Assembly: GCA_905234765.1 (NCBI GenBank)
Contig: CAJOIF010000016.1
Span: 1 to 64,000, forward strand
Direction of reading: 5' to 3'
DNA length: 64,000 bases
Origin: an uncultured Bacteroidales bacterium
Lineage (GTDB): Bacteria > Bacteroidota > Bacteroidia > Bacteroidales > F082
Shown: positions 27,176 to 34,714 of the stretch, in pieces
Layout: every line of letters begins with the position of its first letter
How positions within the stretch are numbered: the first letter of the stretch is position 1
The notes under the pieces: generated by a model
Told to the model about the DNA's origin: nothing
Seen by the model: only the letters and a program-made list of their open reading frames with translations
Databases searched by the model: none
Position numbers and translations under genes: made by a program

Positions 27176-30073
27176 ATGGAAAACACAGAGAAAAAACTCT
27201 TCCTCTTGGATGCCTATGCCTTGATTTACAGGGCTTTTTTTGCCTTAAGCAAGACCCCGCGCCTCAACTCGAAAGGTTTCAACACCTCGGCGGTGATGGG
27301 CTTTTTGAACTCGCTCTACGAGATTCTGAAAAACGAGAGACCTACCCATATTGGCGTGGCTTTCGACGTGGCCGGCACCGAGCAACGGCAAGCCGAATAC
27401 AGTGAATACAAGGCCAATCGAGAGAAGATGCCCGACGATCTCCGCGAATCCATACCTTATATAATAAGGCTCGTTGAGGCCTTTAACATACCTGTTTACG
27501 GCGTGGAAGGCTATGAGGCCGACGATGTCATCGGTACACTATCGAAAAAAGCAGAAAAACAAGGATTTACAACCTATATGATGACCCCCGACAAGGACTT
27601 TGGGCAACTCGTCACCGACAAAATCCTTCTATACAAACCCGCCAAATTCGGCGAGCCAGCACAGATATGGGGCCCGAAAGAGGTCTGCGAACGCTACGGT
27701 ATTCAAGAACCCAAACAACTCATAGATATTTTGGGACTATGGGGCGATGCCGCCGACAATATCCCAGGCATTCCAGGTATCGGAGAGAAAACTGCGGCGA
27801 TATTGGTTGGGAAATACGGCAGCGTGGAAAACCTCATCGCCCACGCCGACGAACTGAAAGGCAAGCAAAAGGAAAACGTTATCGAGTTTGCCGATCAAGG
27901 GTTGATGTCAAAGGCGTTGGCTACCATCAATTTGGAGGTGCCTGTGGATTTTGACGAGGAAGAACTTCGCGCCAAGGAACCCGACGTGCCCGCGCTGATG
28001 GCCTTGTTTGAGGAACTGGAGTTCAAAACCTTCGCAAAGCGATTTTTGGAGGATTACAAGAAAACGCACGAAGACGCTTCCCCGTCATTGCGAGGAACGA
28101 AGCAATCCAGGGAAGCTGCGGGGAGTCAAACACCCGACCTGTTTTCCAATGAAACATCTAGCCCATCAGGACAAATTGACCTCTTCCACCAAGGTGACGG
28201 TGGCCTTTTGGCCTTCTCCGACAAAGACTCGGCAAAGACCGTCAAACATGATTACAAACTTGTGGAAACCGATGACGATATCAAGGCGTTAGTGGAACTT
28301 CTCCATGCGCATGTCATACCGACCAACGAAGGAGGGAGTGTATCTATGCGCAAGCAGTTCGTCTTCGACACCGAAACGACCAACATCGATGTGTATTCCG
28401 CTGAATTAGTGGGCCTTTCCTTCGCCATCAAAGCACACGAGGCTTGGTATCTGCCTATGTCTGCCGACCGCGAGGAATGCCAGAAGAAACTGGAATTGTT
28501 GCGGCCTTTGTTCGAGGACGAAAGCATCCTAAAAATCGGGCAAAACCTGAAATATGACATCTCCATGCTGGCGCAATACGGCATCGAGGTCAAAGGAAAA
28601 CTGTTCGACACCATGTTGGCGCATTATCTTCTGGAACCCGAGCAACGCCATAATATGGATTATCTCGCCGAAGTCTATCTCAACTACATCACCATCCCCA
28701 TCGAGGACTTGATTGGCAAGGGACGGCAACAAAAAACCATGCGCGAAGTGCCGATGGAATTGGTCAAGGAATACGCTGCCGAGGATGCCGACATTACGCT
28801 GCAACTTTATGAAAAACTGCAGCCGCTGTTGAAGGAAAATGGCGTAGAAAAATTGTTTTACGAAATCGAGATGCCGCTCGTGCCCGTGCTGAGTCGCATG
28901 GAGGCCAACGGCGTGAAAATCGACACGGAAAACCTGCAACAAATCAGCGAGGAGTTTGGAAAAGAAATCCACAAGATTGAGGAGGAGATTTATGCGCTGG
29001 CAGGCACACCTTTTAATATAGCCTCACCAAAACAGTTAGGCGAAATTCTTTTTGAGAAATTACGCATCGACGAGAAAGCCAAGAAAACTAAGACGGGACA
29101 ATATGCCACGGGCGAGGAGGTGCTGCAAAAGCTCTTGCACAAACACCCCGTCGTCCAAAAGATTTTGGATTATCGTTCGTTTACAAAGCTAAAATCCACC
29201 TACCTTGACGCGCTGCCTGCTTTGGTCAATCCGAAAGATGGACTGATTCATACCTCTTACAATCAAGCAGTCACTGCTACAGGGCGCTTGAGTTCCAACA
29301 ACCCGAACTTGCAAAACATCCCCGTGCGCACAGCCCAAGGCCGTGAGATCCGTCGTGCCTTTGTGCCGCGCAGCCCGCAATACACGCTTTTGGCCGCCGA
29401 CTATTCCCAAATCGAGTTGCGCATCATCGCTCATTTAAGTCAAGACCCCGCCATGGTAGCCGACTTCAACCTCGGCCACGACATCCATGCGGCCACAGCT
29501 GCCAAAGTGTTCCACGTGCCGATGGAGCAAGTGACCAAGGAACAGCGCAGCCGTGCCAAGGCGGTCAACTTCGGCATCATCTATGGCATGTCGGCTTTCG
29601 GTCTGGCTGAAAGGATGGAACTCTCGCGCAGTGAGGCCGCCGACATCATCAAGAAGTACTTCGAGGAATATGCTGGCATCAAGGAATACATGAATCGCAG
29701 CATTGCCATGGCCAAGGAACGCGGCTATGCCGAGACCATCCTAGGTCGCCGTCGTTATCTTCGCGACATCAATGGTGCCAACAGCGTGGTGCGCGGTTTC
29801 GCCGAGCGCAACGCCATCAATGCGCCCATCCAAGGCAGCAGCGCCGACATGATCAAAATCGCCATGATTGGCATTCATGAGGAGCTTCAACGACTGAACA
29901 TGCAGTCCAAGATGATTTTGCAAGTGCATGACGAACTGGTTTTTGACGCGCATCTCGATGAACTCGACGAACTGAAATCTATTGTCGAGAATAAGATGGT
30001 GAACGCCTTGCCCTTATCGGTGCCGGTGGTGGTGGAGATGAACACGGGAAGCAATTGGTTGGAGGCGCATTAA
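27176..30073 (+). CDS. polA: DNA polymerase I
   Basis: 965 residues from the ATG at 27176 (MENTEKKLFLLDAYALIYRA). Order of domains: 5'-3' exonuclease (residues 1-290, EGYEADDVIGTL, DNIPGIPGIGEKTA); a linker; 3'-5' proofreading exonuclease with intact FDTETT, NLKYDIS and AAEDADITLQLYE; and the polymerase (ADYSQIELRIIAHL, RSRAKAVNFGIIYGMS, QVHDELVFDAH). The linker holds two in-frame palindromic inserts: one encoding SLRGTKQSR (28081-28123) and one of the CATGTCATACCGA family (28306-28352) directly before the proofreading domain. Neither should disturb the active sites. Confidence 0.96.
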   Translation: MENTEKKLFLLDAYALIYRAFFALSKTPRLNSKGFNTSAVMGFLNSLYEILKNERPTHIGVAFDVAGTEQRQAEYSEYKANREKMPDDLRESIPYIIRLVEAFNIPVYGVEGYEADDVIGTLSKKAEKQGFTTYMMTPDKDFGQLVTDKILLYKPAKFGEPAQIWGPKEVCERYGIQEPKQLIDILGLWGDAADNIPGIPGIGEKTAAILVGKYGSVENLIAHADELKGKQKENVIEFADQGLMSKALATINLEVPVDFDEEELRAKEPDVPALMALFEELEFKTFAKRFLEDYKKTHEDASPSLRGTKQSREAAGSQTPDLFSNETSSPSGQIDLFHQGDGGLLAFSDKDSAKTVKHDYKLVETDDDIKALVELLHAHVIPTNEGGSVSMRKQFVFDTETTNIDVYSAELVGLSFAIKAHEAWYLPMSADREECQKKLELLRPLFEDESILKIGQNLKYDISMLAQYGIEVKGKLFDTMLAHYLLEPEQRHNMDYLAEVYLNYITIPIEDLIGKGRQQKTMREVPMELVKEYAAEDADITLQLYEKLQPLLKENGVEKLFYEIEMPLVPVLSRMEANGVKIDTENLQQISEEFGKEIHKIEEEIYALAGTPFNIASPKQLGEILFEKLRIDEKAKKTKTGQYATGEEVLQKLLHKHPVVQKILDYRSFTKLKSTYLDALPALVNPKDGLIHTSYNQAVTATGRLSSNNPNLQNIPVRTAQGREIRRAFVPRSPQYTLLAADYSQIELRIIAHLSQDPAMVADFNLGHDIHAATAAKVFHVPMEQVTKEQRSRAKAVNFGIIYGMSAFGLAERMELSRSEAADIIKKYFEEYAGIKEYMNRSIAMAKERGYAETILGRRRYLRDINGANSVVRGFAERNAINAPIQGSSADMIKIAMIGIHEELQRLNMQSKMILQVHDELVFDAHLDELDELKSIVENKMVNALPLSVPVVVEMNTGSNWLEAH
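28081..28123. repeat. Palindromic insert encoding SLRGTKQSR inside polA
   Basis: CCCG...CGGG ends enclose ATTGC (28087-28091) and GCAAT (28102-28106) around GAGGAACGAA. This CATTGCGAGG...AAGCAATCC type is a widely spread palindromic repeat. Here it is translated as part of the polA linker. Confidence 0.75.
28306..28352. repeat. Palindromic element, CATGTCATACCGA family, in-frame copy 2 (polA)
   Basis: Terminal arms TGCGCAT (28306-28312) and ATGCGCA (28346-28352) are perfectly inverted. The element shares CATGTCATACCGA and GAGTGTATCTATG with the copies at 20.2 and 62.1 kb and encodes HVIPTNEGGSVSM. Confidence 0.8.
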
Positions 30074-30102
30074 AACAAAATTATCGCAAATCCATACAAG
30101 AT

Positions 30103-30121
30103 TGTAAGAAATATTCTTACA
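30103..30121. promoter_or_regulatory. Palindromic operator of the parDE operon
   Basis: Perfect inverted 8-mers TGTAAGAA and TTCTTACA separated by ATA. The right half overlaps the -7 box, the position expected for autorepression by ParD or ParDE. Confidence 0.6.
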
Positions 30122-30125
30122 TTTG
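30118..30125 (+). promoter_or_regulatory. -7 box (TACATTTG) for parDE
   Basis: Exact TAnnTTTG, 21 bases before the parD ATG and overlapping the palindrome. Confidence 0.6.
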
Positions 30126-30146
30126 CGGCGTGAATACTAAACTACC

Positions 30147-30395
30147 ATGAGCAGAACAGTAACAGCATCGTTAGGCCCTCATTATGAGGAGTTTATCCAA
30201 AACAGCATTCTTTGCGGAAGATATAACAATGCCAGCGAGGTGGTTCGGGCAGGACTTCGTCTTTTGGAAGAAAGAGAAAAGAAAATTGAGTATTTAAGAG
30301 CGGCCATTCAAGAAGGCATTGATAGCGGCATTTGTGAGAACTTTGATCCCGAGGAACACTTGAAGCAATTAAAAGCCAAATATCACAATGGCTAA
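30147..30395 (+). CDS. parD: ParD-type antitoxin
   Basis: 82 residues. The N-terminal part (RTVTASLGPHYEEFIQNSI, then GRYNNASEVVRAGLRLLEERE) is the ribbon-helix-helix DNA-binding domain of the CC2985/ParD family. The acidic C-terminal tail (ENFDPEEHLKQLKAKYHNG) would wrap the toxin. It precedes and overlaps the toxin gene by 8 bases. It should repress its own promoter at the palindrome 30103-30121. Confidence 0.9.
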   Translation: MSRTVTASLGPHYEEFIQNSILCGRYNNASEVVRAGLRLLEEREKKIEYLRAAIQEGIDSGICENFDPEEHLKQLKAKYHNG

Positions 30396-30681
30396 ATTTC
30401 ACCTATCCAACGAAGCCGTTGAAGACCTGGATTCCATCTGGTTGTACACCCTTGAGACATGGTCGGAAGACCAAGCTGATTTTTACTATCACGAGTTGGT
30501 GAAATCTTGTCAAGAGATTGCCAATCACCCTACCTATTTGGATAAGGAATACCATGAAATGATGCCAGGGCTGTATGGACACCGTATCAACAAGCATTTG
30601 ATTTTCTACATTCTTGTCGAAGATGGCATAGAAATCGTTCGCATCCTTCACGAGCGGATGGATTTTGCGCGGCATTTATAG
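30388..30681 (+). CDS. parE: ParE-type toxin
   Basis: 97 residues, RelE/ParE fold: LSNEAVEDLDSIWLYTLETW, YLDKEYHEMMPGLYGHRINKHLIFYIL, and EIVRILHERMDFARHL at the end. ParE toxins act on DNA gyrase. The toxin start overlaps the antitoxin end, so the pair is cotranslated. The pattern RxxxxxHLIFY and RILHxxMD is intact, so the toxin looks functional. Confidence 0.9.
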   Translation: MAKFHLSNEAVEDLDSIWLYTLETWSEDQADFYYHELVKSCQEIANHPTYLDKEYHEMMPGLYGHRINKHLIFYILVEDGIEIVRILHERMDFARHL

Positions 30682-30761
30682 ATTTTGTCCATTATGTAAA
30701 CGGATTACAAATTCAACTGAACAAAGATTTCCATTTTATCCTATCATCGTTCATCCAGTCA

Positions 30762-30801
30762 CCCCTACGGGGTTCCGATGGTACGCCAAGCCCCGTAGGG
30801 G
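30762..30801. repeat. CCCCTACGGGG / CCCCGTAGGGG inverted pair
   Basis: Two 11-mers (30762-30772 and 30791-30801) are perfect reverse complements, and each is also a small palindrome. Such sequences are common intergenic repeats in Bacteroidales. Confidence 0.75.
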
Positions 30802-30905
30802 CGCAGGAAAACTAGGCAGGTGGTGGAGCATGTTGAACGGACAGCTTGCTGGACGGACAACATCGCGGAATCCCTGCCGACAAACGAAAACCAATTCCGA
30901 TTTTA

Positions 30906-30918
30906 GCCCCAGCGGGGC
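30906..30918. repeat. GCCCCAGCGGGGC palindrome
   Basis: A short perfect-arm palindrome of the same general type as the pair 100 bases upstream. Confidence 0.5.
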
Positions 30919-31056
30919 GACGGGAAAAGCCATCTGCCCAACCCTTCAAGGTTCAATAAGTTATTGCTCGGTTTAGATTTACAACTCACCAAAAACGGCG
31001 GTTTTTTTAGGTTCCGCCGTTCTATAAAACTCAACACATTACAAACCAAAATAAAG

Positions 31057-31088
31057 AAGCCAGAACCTTTTGCGGCTCTGGCTTTTTT
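31057..31088. terminator. Bidirectional Rho-independent terminator
   Basis: Arms AAGCCAGAACC and GGCTCTGGCTT (11 bp; one G-U on the minus strand, one mismatch on the plus) with a 6-base loop. A T-run follows on the plus side (TTTTTT) and a weaker one on the minus side. It serves the end of the lipoprotein gene and the region behind parDE. Confidence 0.75.
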
Positions 31089-31106
31089 GGTTTGATTTAG
31101 ATATTG

Positions 31107-31946
31107 TTATTCGTATTCGAAATAAAACAAACCCCATTCATCACAATCCATCGAAATTGGGAAACCGTCGCTATCGTAAACATATCGAAAAATTTCATCA
31201 AGTTCACCACCTTCTTCTATTTTTAACCTAGTAATGTTGTTTTCAGACCAACACATGTAATATGGGAGGAATTCCTCTTCCCATCTTGGAGACCAAACCC
31301 AGAAGTGAACCATCGGCGCGAGGAAGCCCTTAAAAGGGTTCTTTTTCTCATCATAAGACATAAGCAAAGTCGTCATATCCGTCCAAGTAGACATACTTCC
31401 AGTATATTTCTCAACATTGTTGCTAGACCAAAACCAATTGACTTTAAATTCATTCACAAAATCACTATTTCTATAAACACATTCTGTCATCTTGCCATTT
31501 TGGTTTGTGAATGAAAAAGTTGCCTGCAAACCATTGGCAGAATAATCCTTAACTCTCACTAATTCATCTTCATTATATTCAAAATCCACATACCTGTTTG
31601 ATGGAGCACCCTCATAATCGATGTGTGTCAATCGGTTTTTTTCATCATAAGAGAACTTTTCTTTGTAATTCCAAATCCCATCATCATCGTAATGGTCTAT
31701 GGATTCAAGTTTGTTCCCTGTCCAATTCCAAACACTCAACAATTTCTTATTTTCGCCCCACTCCTCTTGGTATACCTTCTTTATCTTCTTTCCAGGATTG
31801 TAAACTCCCATTTGGTCACCATGATTTATCGGATTATCAGGTGTTTCTGGGTTTGTCGGGGTACTCTCTTCAGACTTCGAGCATGAGACTGTGAACGACA
31901 GCACCATCGCGCTCAATACAATGGCTAAAAGGTAACACTTTTTCAT
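31107..31946 (-). CDS. Lipoprotein with YD-repeat-like sequence
   Basis: 279 residues from the ATG at 31946. A signal peptide ends in a lipobox, LSFTVSCSKSEE. A Pro/Thr/Asn-rich spacer (TPTNPETPDNP) is followed by a beta-rich region with motifs such as YDEKNRLTHIDYEG and FSFTNQNGKMTECVYRN that recall YD/RHS-like and DUF4595-type repeats of Bacteroidota lipoproteins. The function is unknown. The gene is more AT-rich than its neighbours. Confidence 0.75.
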   Translation of the reverse strand: MKKCYLLAIVLSAMVLSFTVSCSKSEESTPTNPETPDNPINHGDQMGVYNPGKKIKKVYQEEWGENKKLLSVWNWTGNKLESIDHYDDDGIWNYKEKFSYDEKNRLTHIDYEGAPSNRYVDFEYNEDELVRVKDYSANGLQATFSFTNQNGKMTECVYRNSDFVNEFKVNWFWSSNNVEKYTGSMSTWTDMTTLLMSYDEKKNPFKGFLAPMVHFWVWSPRWEEEFLPYYMCWSENNITRLKIEEGGELDEIFRYVYDSDGFPISMDCDEWGLFYFEYE

Positions 31947-32039
31947 TTCTACCACTTAAAACCATTTTTTTGACACTACACCAAATATAACACCTTAATA
32001 ATAAGTCTACCGTTCAGTCTTTTGGTGGAACGACAAGAG

Positions 32040-32047
32040 CAAAAATA
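32040..32047 (-). promoter_or_regulatory. -7 box (TATTTTTG) candidate for the 31.1-kb lipoprotein
   Basis: Exact TAnnTTTG on the minus strand, 93 bases before the start. Confidence 0.4.
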
Positions 32048-32186
32048 GGGAAATCTTTTGATTCGACAATACAAAGTAAGTCAAAAGCTCTTTTGCGCAA
32101 GAGAAAAATGTAAAAAATGAGATAGAAATGAACATAAATGCAGATGGAGGGAAGTTGTATGAGAGCATTTGTAATAGAAAAAAGCC

Positions 32187-32194
32187 TATTTTTG
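32187..32194 (+). promoter_or_regulatory. -7 box (TATTTTTG) for the SGNH-barrel gene
   Basis: Exact TAnnTTTG, 20 bases before the ATG at 32215; supports that start over 32128. Confidence 0.6.
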
Positions 32195-32214
32195 CACGAT
32201 TAATTTATGGTATT

Positions 32215-33642
32215 ATGAAGAGAACCTTATTATTAAAAACAGTATTTGTTGCAATAGGTCTTGCTATGTTTATGATAAACGCCTCCGCGCAAATCACGGG
32301 CAAATTTGGGACTTATTATGACCAACGCGAACTGCTTTTCGAGTCTTTGCCTACCTCGGAAAACGACATCATTTTCCTTGGCAACAGCATTACCGACGGC
32401 GGCGAATGGAGCGAACTGTTCCAGAATCCCAATTGCAAGAACCGTGGTATCAGCGGCGACATCGTGCCAGGTGTACTCAACCGCCTTGAAACGGTCACCA
32501 AAGGTCAACCCGCCATGATTTTTCTGATGATTGGCACCAACGACATGAATCACGGCGCTGACAATGATAGCATTGCCCGTTCGGTGCGTACCGTGGTCCA
32601 ACGCATCAAGAGTGAGTCGCCGCGTACAAAAGTCATAGTTCAAAGTATCTTGCCTACCAATGACTGTTACGGCCTCTTCACGGGACACACCAAACGTTGG
32701 CATGACGTGGCAGTCATCAACGATATGTTGAAGACCATGGCAGAGGAAGAGGGTGTCACTTATCTTGACCTATATAGCTGCTTCTCAGACGAAGAGGGCA
32801 AAATGGACCCAAAATACTCCAACGATGGCCTTCATCTCAACGGAGAAGGTTATGATCTTTGGAAGCGGGTGGTGAAAAACGAAATCGGCAAACTGCCCCA
32901 ACCCGTGCGTAAAAGCAAACTTCCTATTTGGCTGCACTTTCAAGTACCAGCACTCCCCATTATAGTTAATTGTTACGATGAAGGTACGGCCCCCTATAGC
33001 TATCTTGGAACGGGTGCCAATATGGGAGGTGGTATTACGGTGGAGTGGAAACGTTGCCATCTCCAAAGTGAAGGAAGATTCTTCGGTAGCATCGTTAGCG
33101 ATAATGGTTTTGCTTTTTCTTATGATGCTAAAAAAGAATTCCTATATCGTTTTTACAATGGCAAGCGCGACCGTTTTCATATGTGGGCCGGAGGTTCTTA
33201 CCAAACATTCTTGGACTTCAAAGAAATGCCCGAATATATGAATGCCTCGATGGGTTTATCTATGTTCCTCAATCTCCGCTTGACAGGCATGGTGCAATAT
33301 CACATGGGCTATATTCGTGGCGGAAGCCATCCTCTCATCACTCTATATGGCAAGGCCGATTTGCCTTTTGTTGGATTGGTTGTGCGCCCCGGCTATGCTT
33401 ATATGGATAATTACACCAGCGACCTTAATATAATCAATACAATGTTGGCCGATTATGAAACCTTTGGGAAAGCATTTCCTGGCATGAGCACCGACGTGGG
33501 GCTTTACTTCAACTTGTTGAACGGCAATAAAATCGGGCTTTCTTACCGCTGGGATTATCTTACCACAGGAAAGAAAGGCATTTACCGTTACGACAACGCC
33601 ATACATTCCTTTAACATCACTTATTTGTTCAACCTCAATTGA
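32215..33642 (+). CDS. SGNH hydrolase fused to a probable outer-membrane beta-barrel
   Basis: 475 residues. After a signal peptide (AIGLAMFMINASAQ) comes an SGNH/GDSL esterase domain with block I FLGNSITDGGEW (catalytic Ser), block II RGISGDIV, block III LMIGTNDMN and block V DGLHLNGEGYDLW (Asp, His). From about residue 245 the sequence changes to alternating polar and aromatic strands (GGGITVEWKRCHLQSEGRFFG, MVQYHMGYIRGGSHP, GNKIGLSYRWDYLTTG, SFNITYLFNLN), suggesting a barrel of roughly 10-12 strands. The enzyme may thus be tethered at the outer membrane. The substrate is unknown. It is followed after 8 bases by the S41 protease. Confidence 0.72.
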   Translation: MKRTLLLKTVFVAIGLAMFMINASAQITGKFGTYYDQRELLFESLPTSENDIIFLGNSITDGGEWSELFQNPNCKNRGISGDIVPGVLNRLETVTKGQPAMIFLMIGTNDMNHGADNDSIARSVRTVVQRIKSESPRTKVIVQSILPTNDCYGLFTGHTKRWHDVAVINDMLKTMAEEEGVTYLDLYSCFSDEEGKMDPKYSNDGLHLNGEGYDLWKRVVKNEIGKLPQPVRKSKLPIWLHFQVPALPIIVNCYDEGTAPYSYLGTGANMGGGITVEWKRCHLQSEGRFFGSIVSDNGFAFSYDAKKEFLYRFYNGKRDRFHMWAGGSYQTFLDFKEMPEYMNASMGLSMFLNLRLTGMVQYHMGYIRGGSHPLITLYGKADLPFVGLVVRPGYAYMDNYTSDLNIINTMLADYETFGKAFPGMSTDVGLYFNLLNGNKIGLSYRWDYLTTGKKGIYRYDNAIHSFNITYLFNLN

Positions 33643-33650
33643 TTTCTGCC

Positions 33651-34688
33651 ATGAAAACATACACACGTTTCTTTATATTTTGCCTTGCGGCTCTTGCTTT
33701 ATCCTCCTGTGAGCGCGTCTTTATGAAAGACGATGAGCCACGCAATCCGATTAATGTGTTTGATTACCTTTGGAACAAGGTCGACCAGCAATATGCTTTC
33801 TTTGATTTGAAAGGCGTGGACTGGGATTCAGTTTACGAAGTATATCGGCCCAAGGTGAGCGATGACCTCAGCGATGACAGTCTTTTCTCGGTTTGCGCAG
33901 CCATGCTTAACACCTTAAAAGATGGTCATACCAACCTCGTCTCCGATTTCGATGTGTCGCATAACGATTCTGTGTATTATAAGATGTATGCCGAAAAGAA
34001 CATTGATCAAAAGGTTGTGATGCTCAATTATTTGACGCTCAACTATCATACTACGGGGAGTTTCTCCCATAATGCCATCCGCAACGGAGAAGTGGCTTAC
34101 ATCCGTTATTCATCCTTCATGGACGCCATTACTGAGGATGCCTTGTTGTATTTGGCCGACCGTTACAAGAACTGCCAGGGTATGATTCTCGATTTGCGTC
34201 AAAATGGGGGAGGCAGCATCGACAATATTCGTATGCTATTGAGCATCTTCGACAACCACGAGCAAATGCTTTACCGCACCCAAATCAAGTCGGGATCGGA
34301 ACACGATGCTTTCACCGAGCTCAAAACCGTGTACGCTACCGATTCATGTATCCTTGAGCAGCCCTATACCAAGCCTGTGGCCGTACTGATTGACCGCGGC
34401 TCTTTCAGCGCGACCTCTTTCTTCTCCATTTGCACGATGGCTTACGACAACATACAACTTTTTGGCGACTACAGCGGCGGCGGCCTCGGATTGCCCAATG
34501 GCGGAGCCCTGCCCAACGGCTGGACCTATCGTTTCAGTATCACCCGCACTTTCGCCATTGACGGTCAGAACTATGAAAACGGTGTGCCGCCCACACATCG
34601 AGTTCTCCTTGACCCCATTTGCACAGCGCAAGGTGTTGATAACGTGATTGAAGCCGCTGCCGATTGGATTATGGGAGGTGGCGTTTAA
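33651..34688 (+). CDS. S41 family peptidase lipoprotein (C-terminal processing type)
   Basis: 345 residues from the ATG at 33651. Lipobox LALSSCERV. An N-terminal helical part (DYLWNKVDQQYAFFDLKGVDW) and LKDGHTNLV resemble the TSP/tricorn-like N-terminal fold. The catalytic domain has GMILDLRQNGGGSIDN and VAVLIDRGSFSATSFF with the nucleophile Ser, followed by YSGGGLGLPNGGALPNG. A PDZ domain is not evident. It probably trims envelope proteins in the periplasm. Its position after the SGNH-barrel gene suggests a shared transcript. Confidence 0.85.
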   Translation: MKTYTRFFIFCLAALALSSCERVFMKDDEPRNPINVFDYLWNKVDQQYAFFDLKGVDWDSVYEVYRPKVSDDLSDDSLFSVCAAMLNTLKDGHTNLVSDFDVSHNDSVYYKMYAEKNIDQKVVMLNYLTLNYHTTGSFSHNAIRNGEVAYIRYSSFMDAITEDALLYLADRYKNCQGMILDLRQNGGGSIDNIRMLLSIFDNHEQMLYRTQIKSGSEHDAFTELKTVYATDSCILEQPYTKPVAVLIDRGSFSATSFFSICTMAYDNIQLFGDYSGGGLGLPNGGALPNGWTYRFSITRTFAIDGQNYENGVPPTHRVLLDPICTAQGVDNVIEAAADWIMGGGV

Positions 34689-34714
34689 GGTTAAATCCAG
34701 AAAATCAGAAAACG

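Larger units (their letters stand above)
30682..31056. other. Gene-free region with GC-rich palindromes
   Basis: I see no credible gene here. An ORF at 30665-30976 runs through the palindromes with no domain and overlaps parE. The region holds the CCCCTACGGGG/CCCCGTAGGGG pair, a GCCCCAGCGGGGC palindrome and a terminator at the end. Confidence 0.6.

Noticed and set aside
30665..30976. Plus-strand reading frame of 103 codons behind parE
   Set aside because: Overlaps the parE end, runs through GC-rich palindromes and shows no domain or promoter; probably non-coding.
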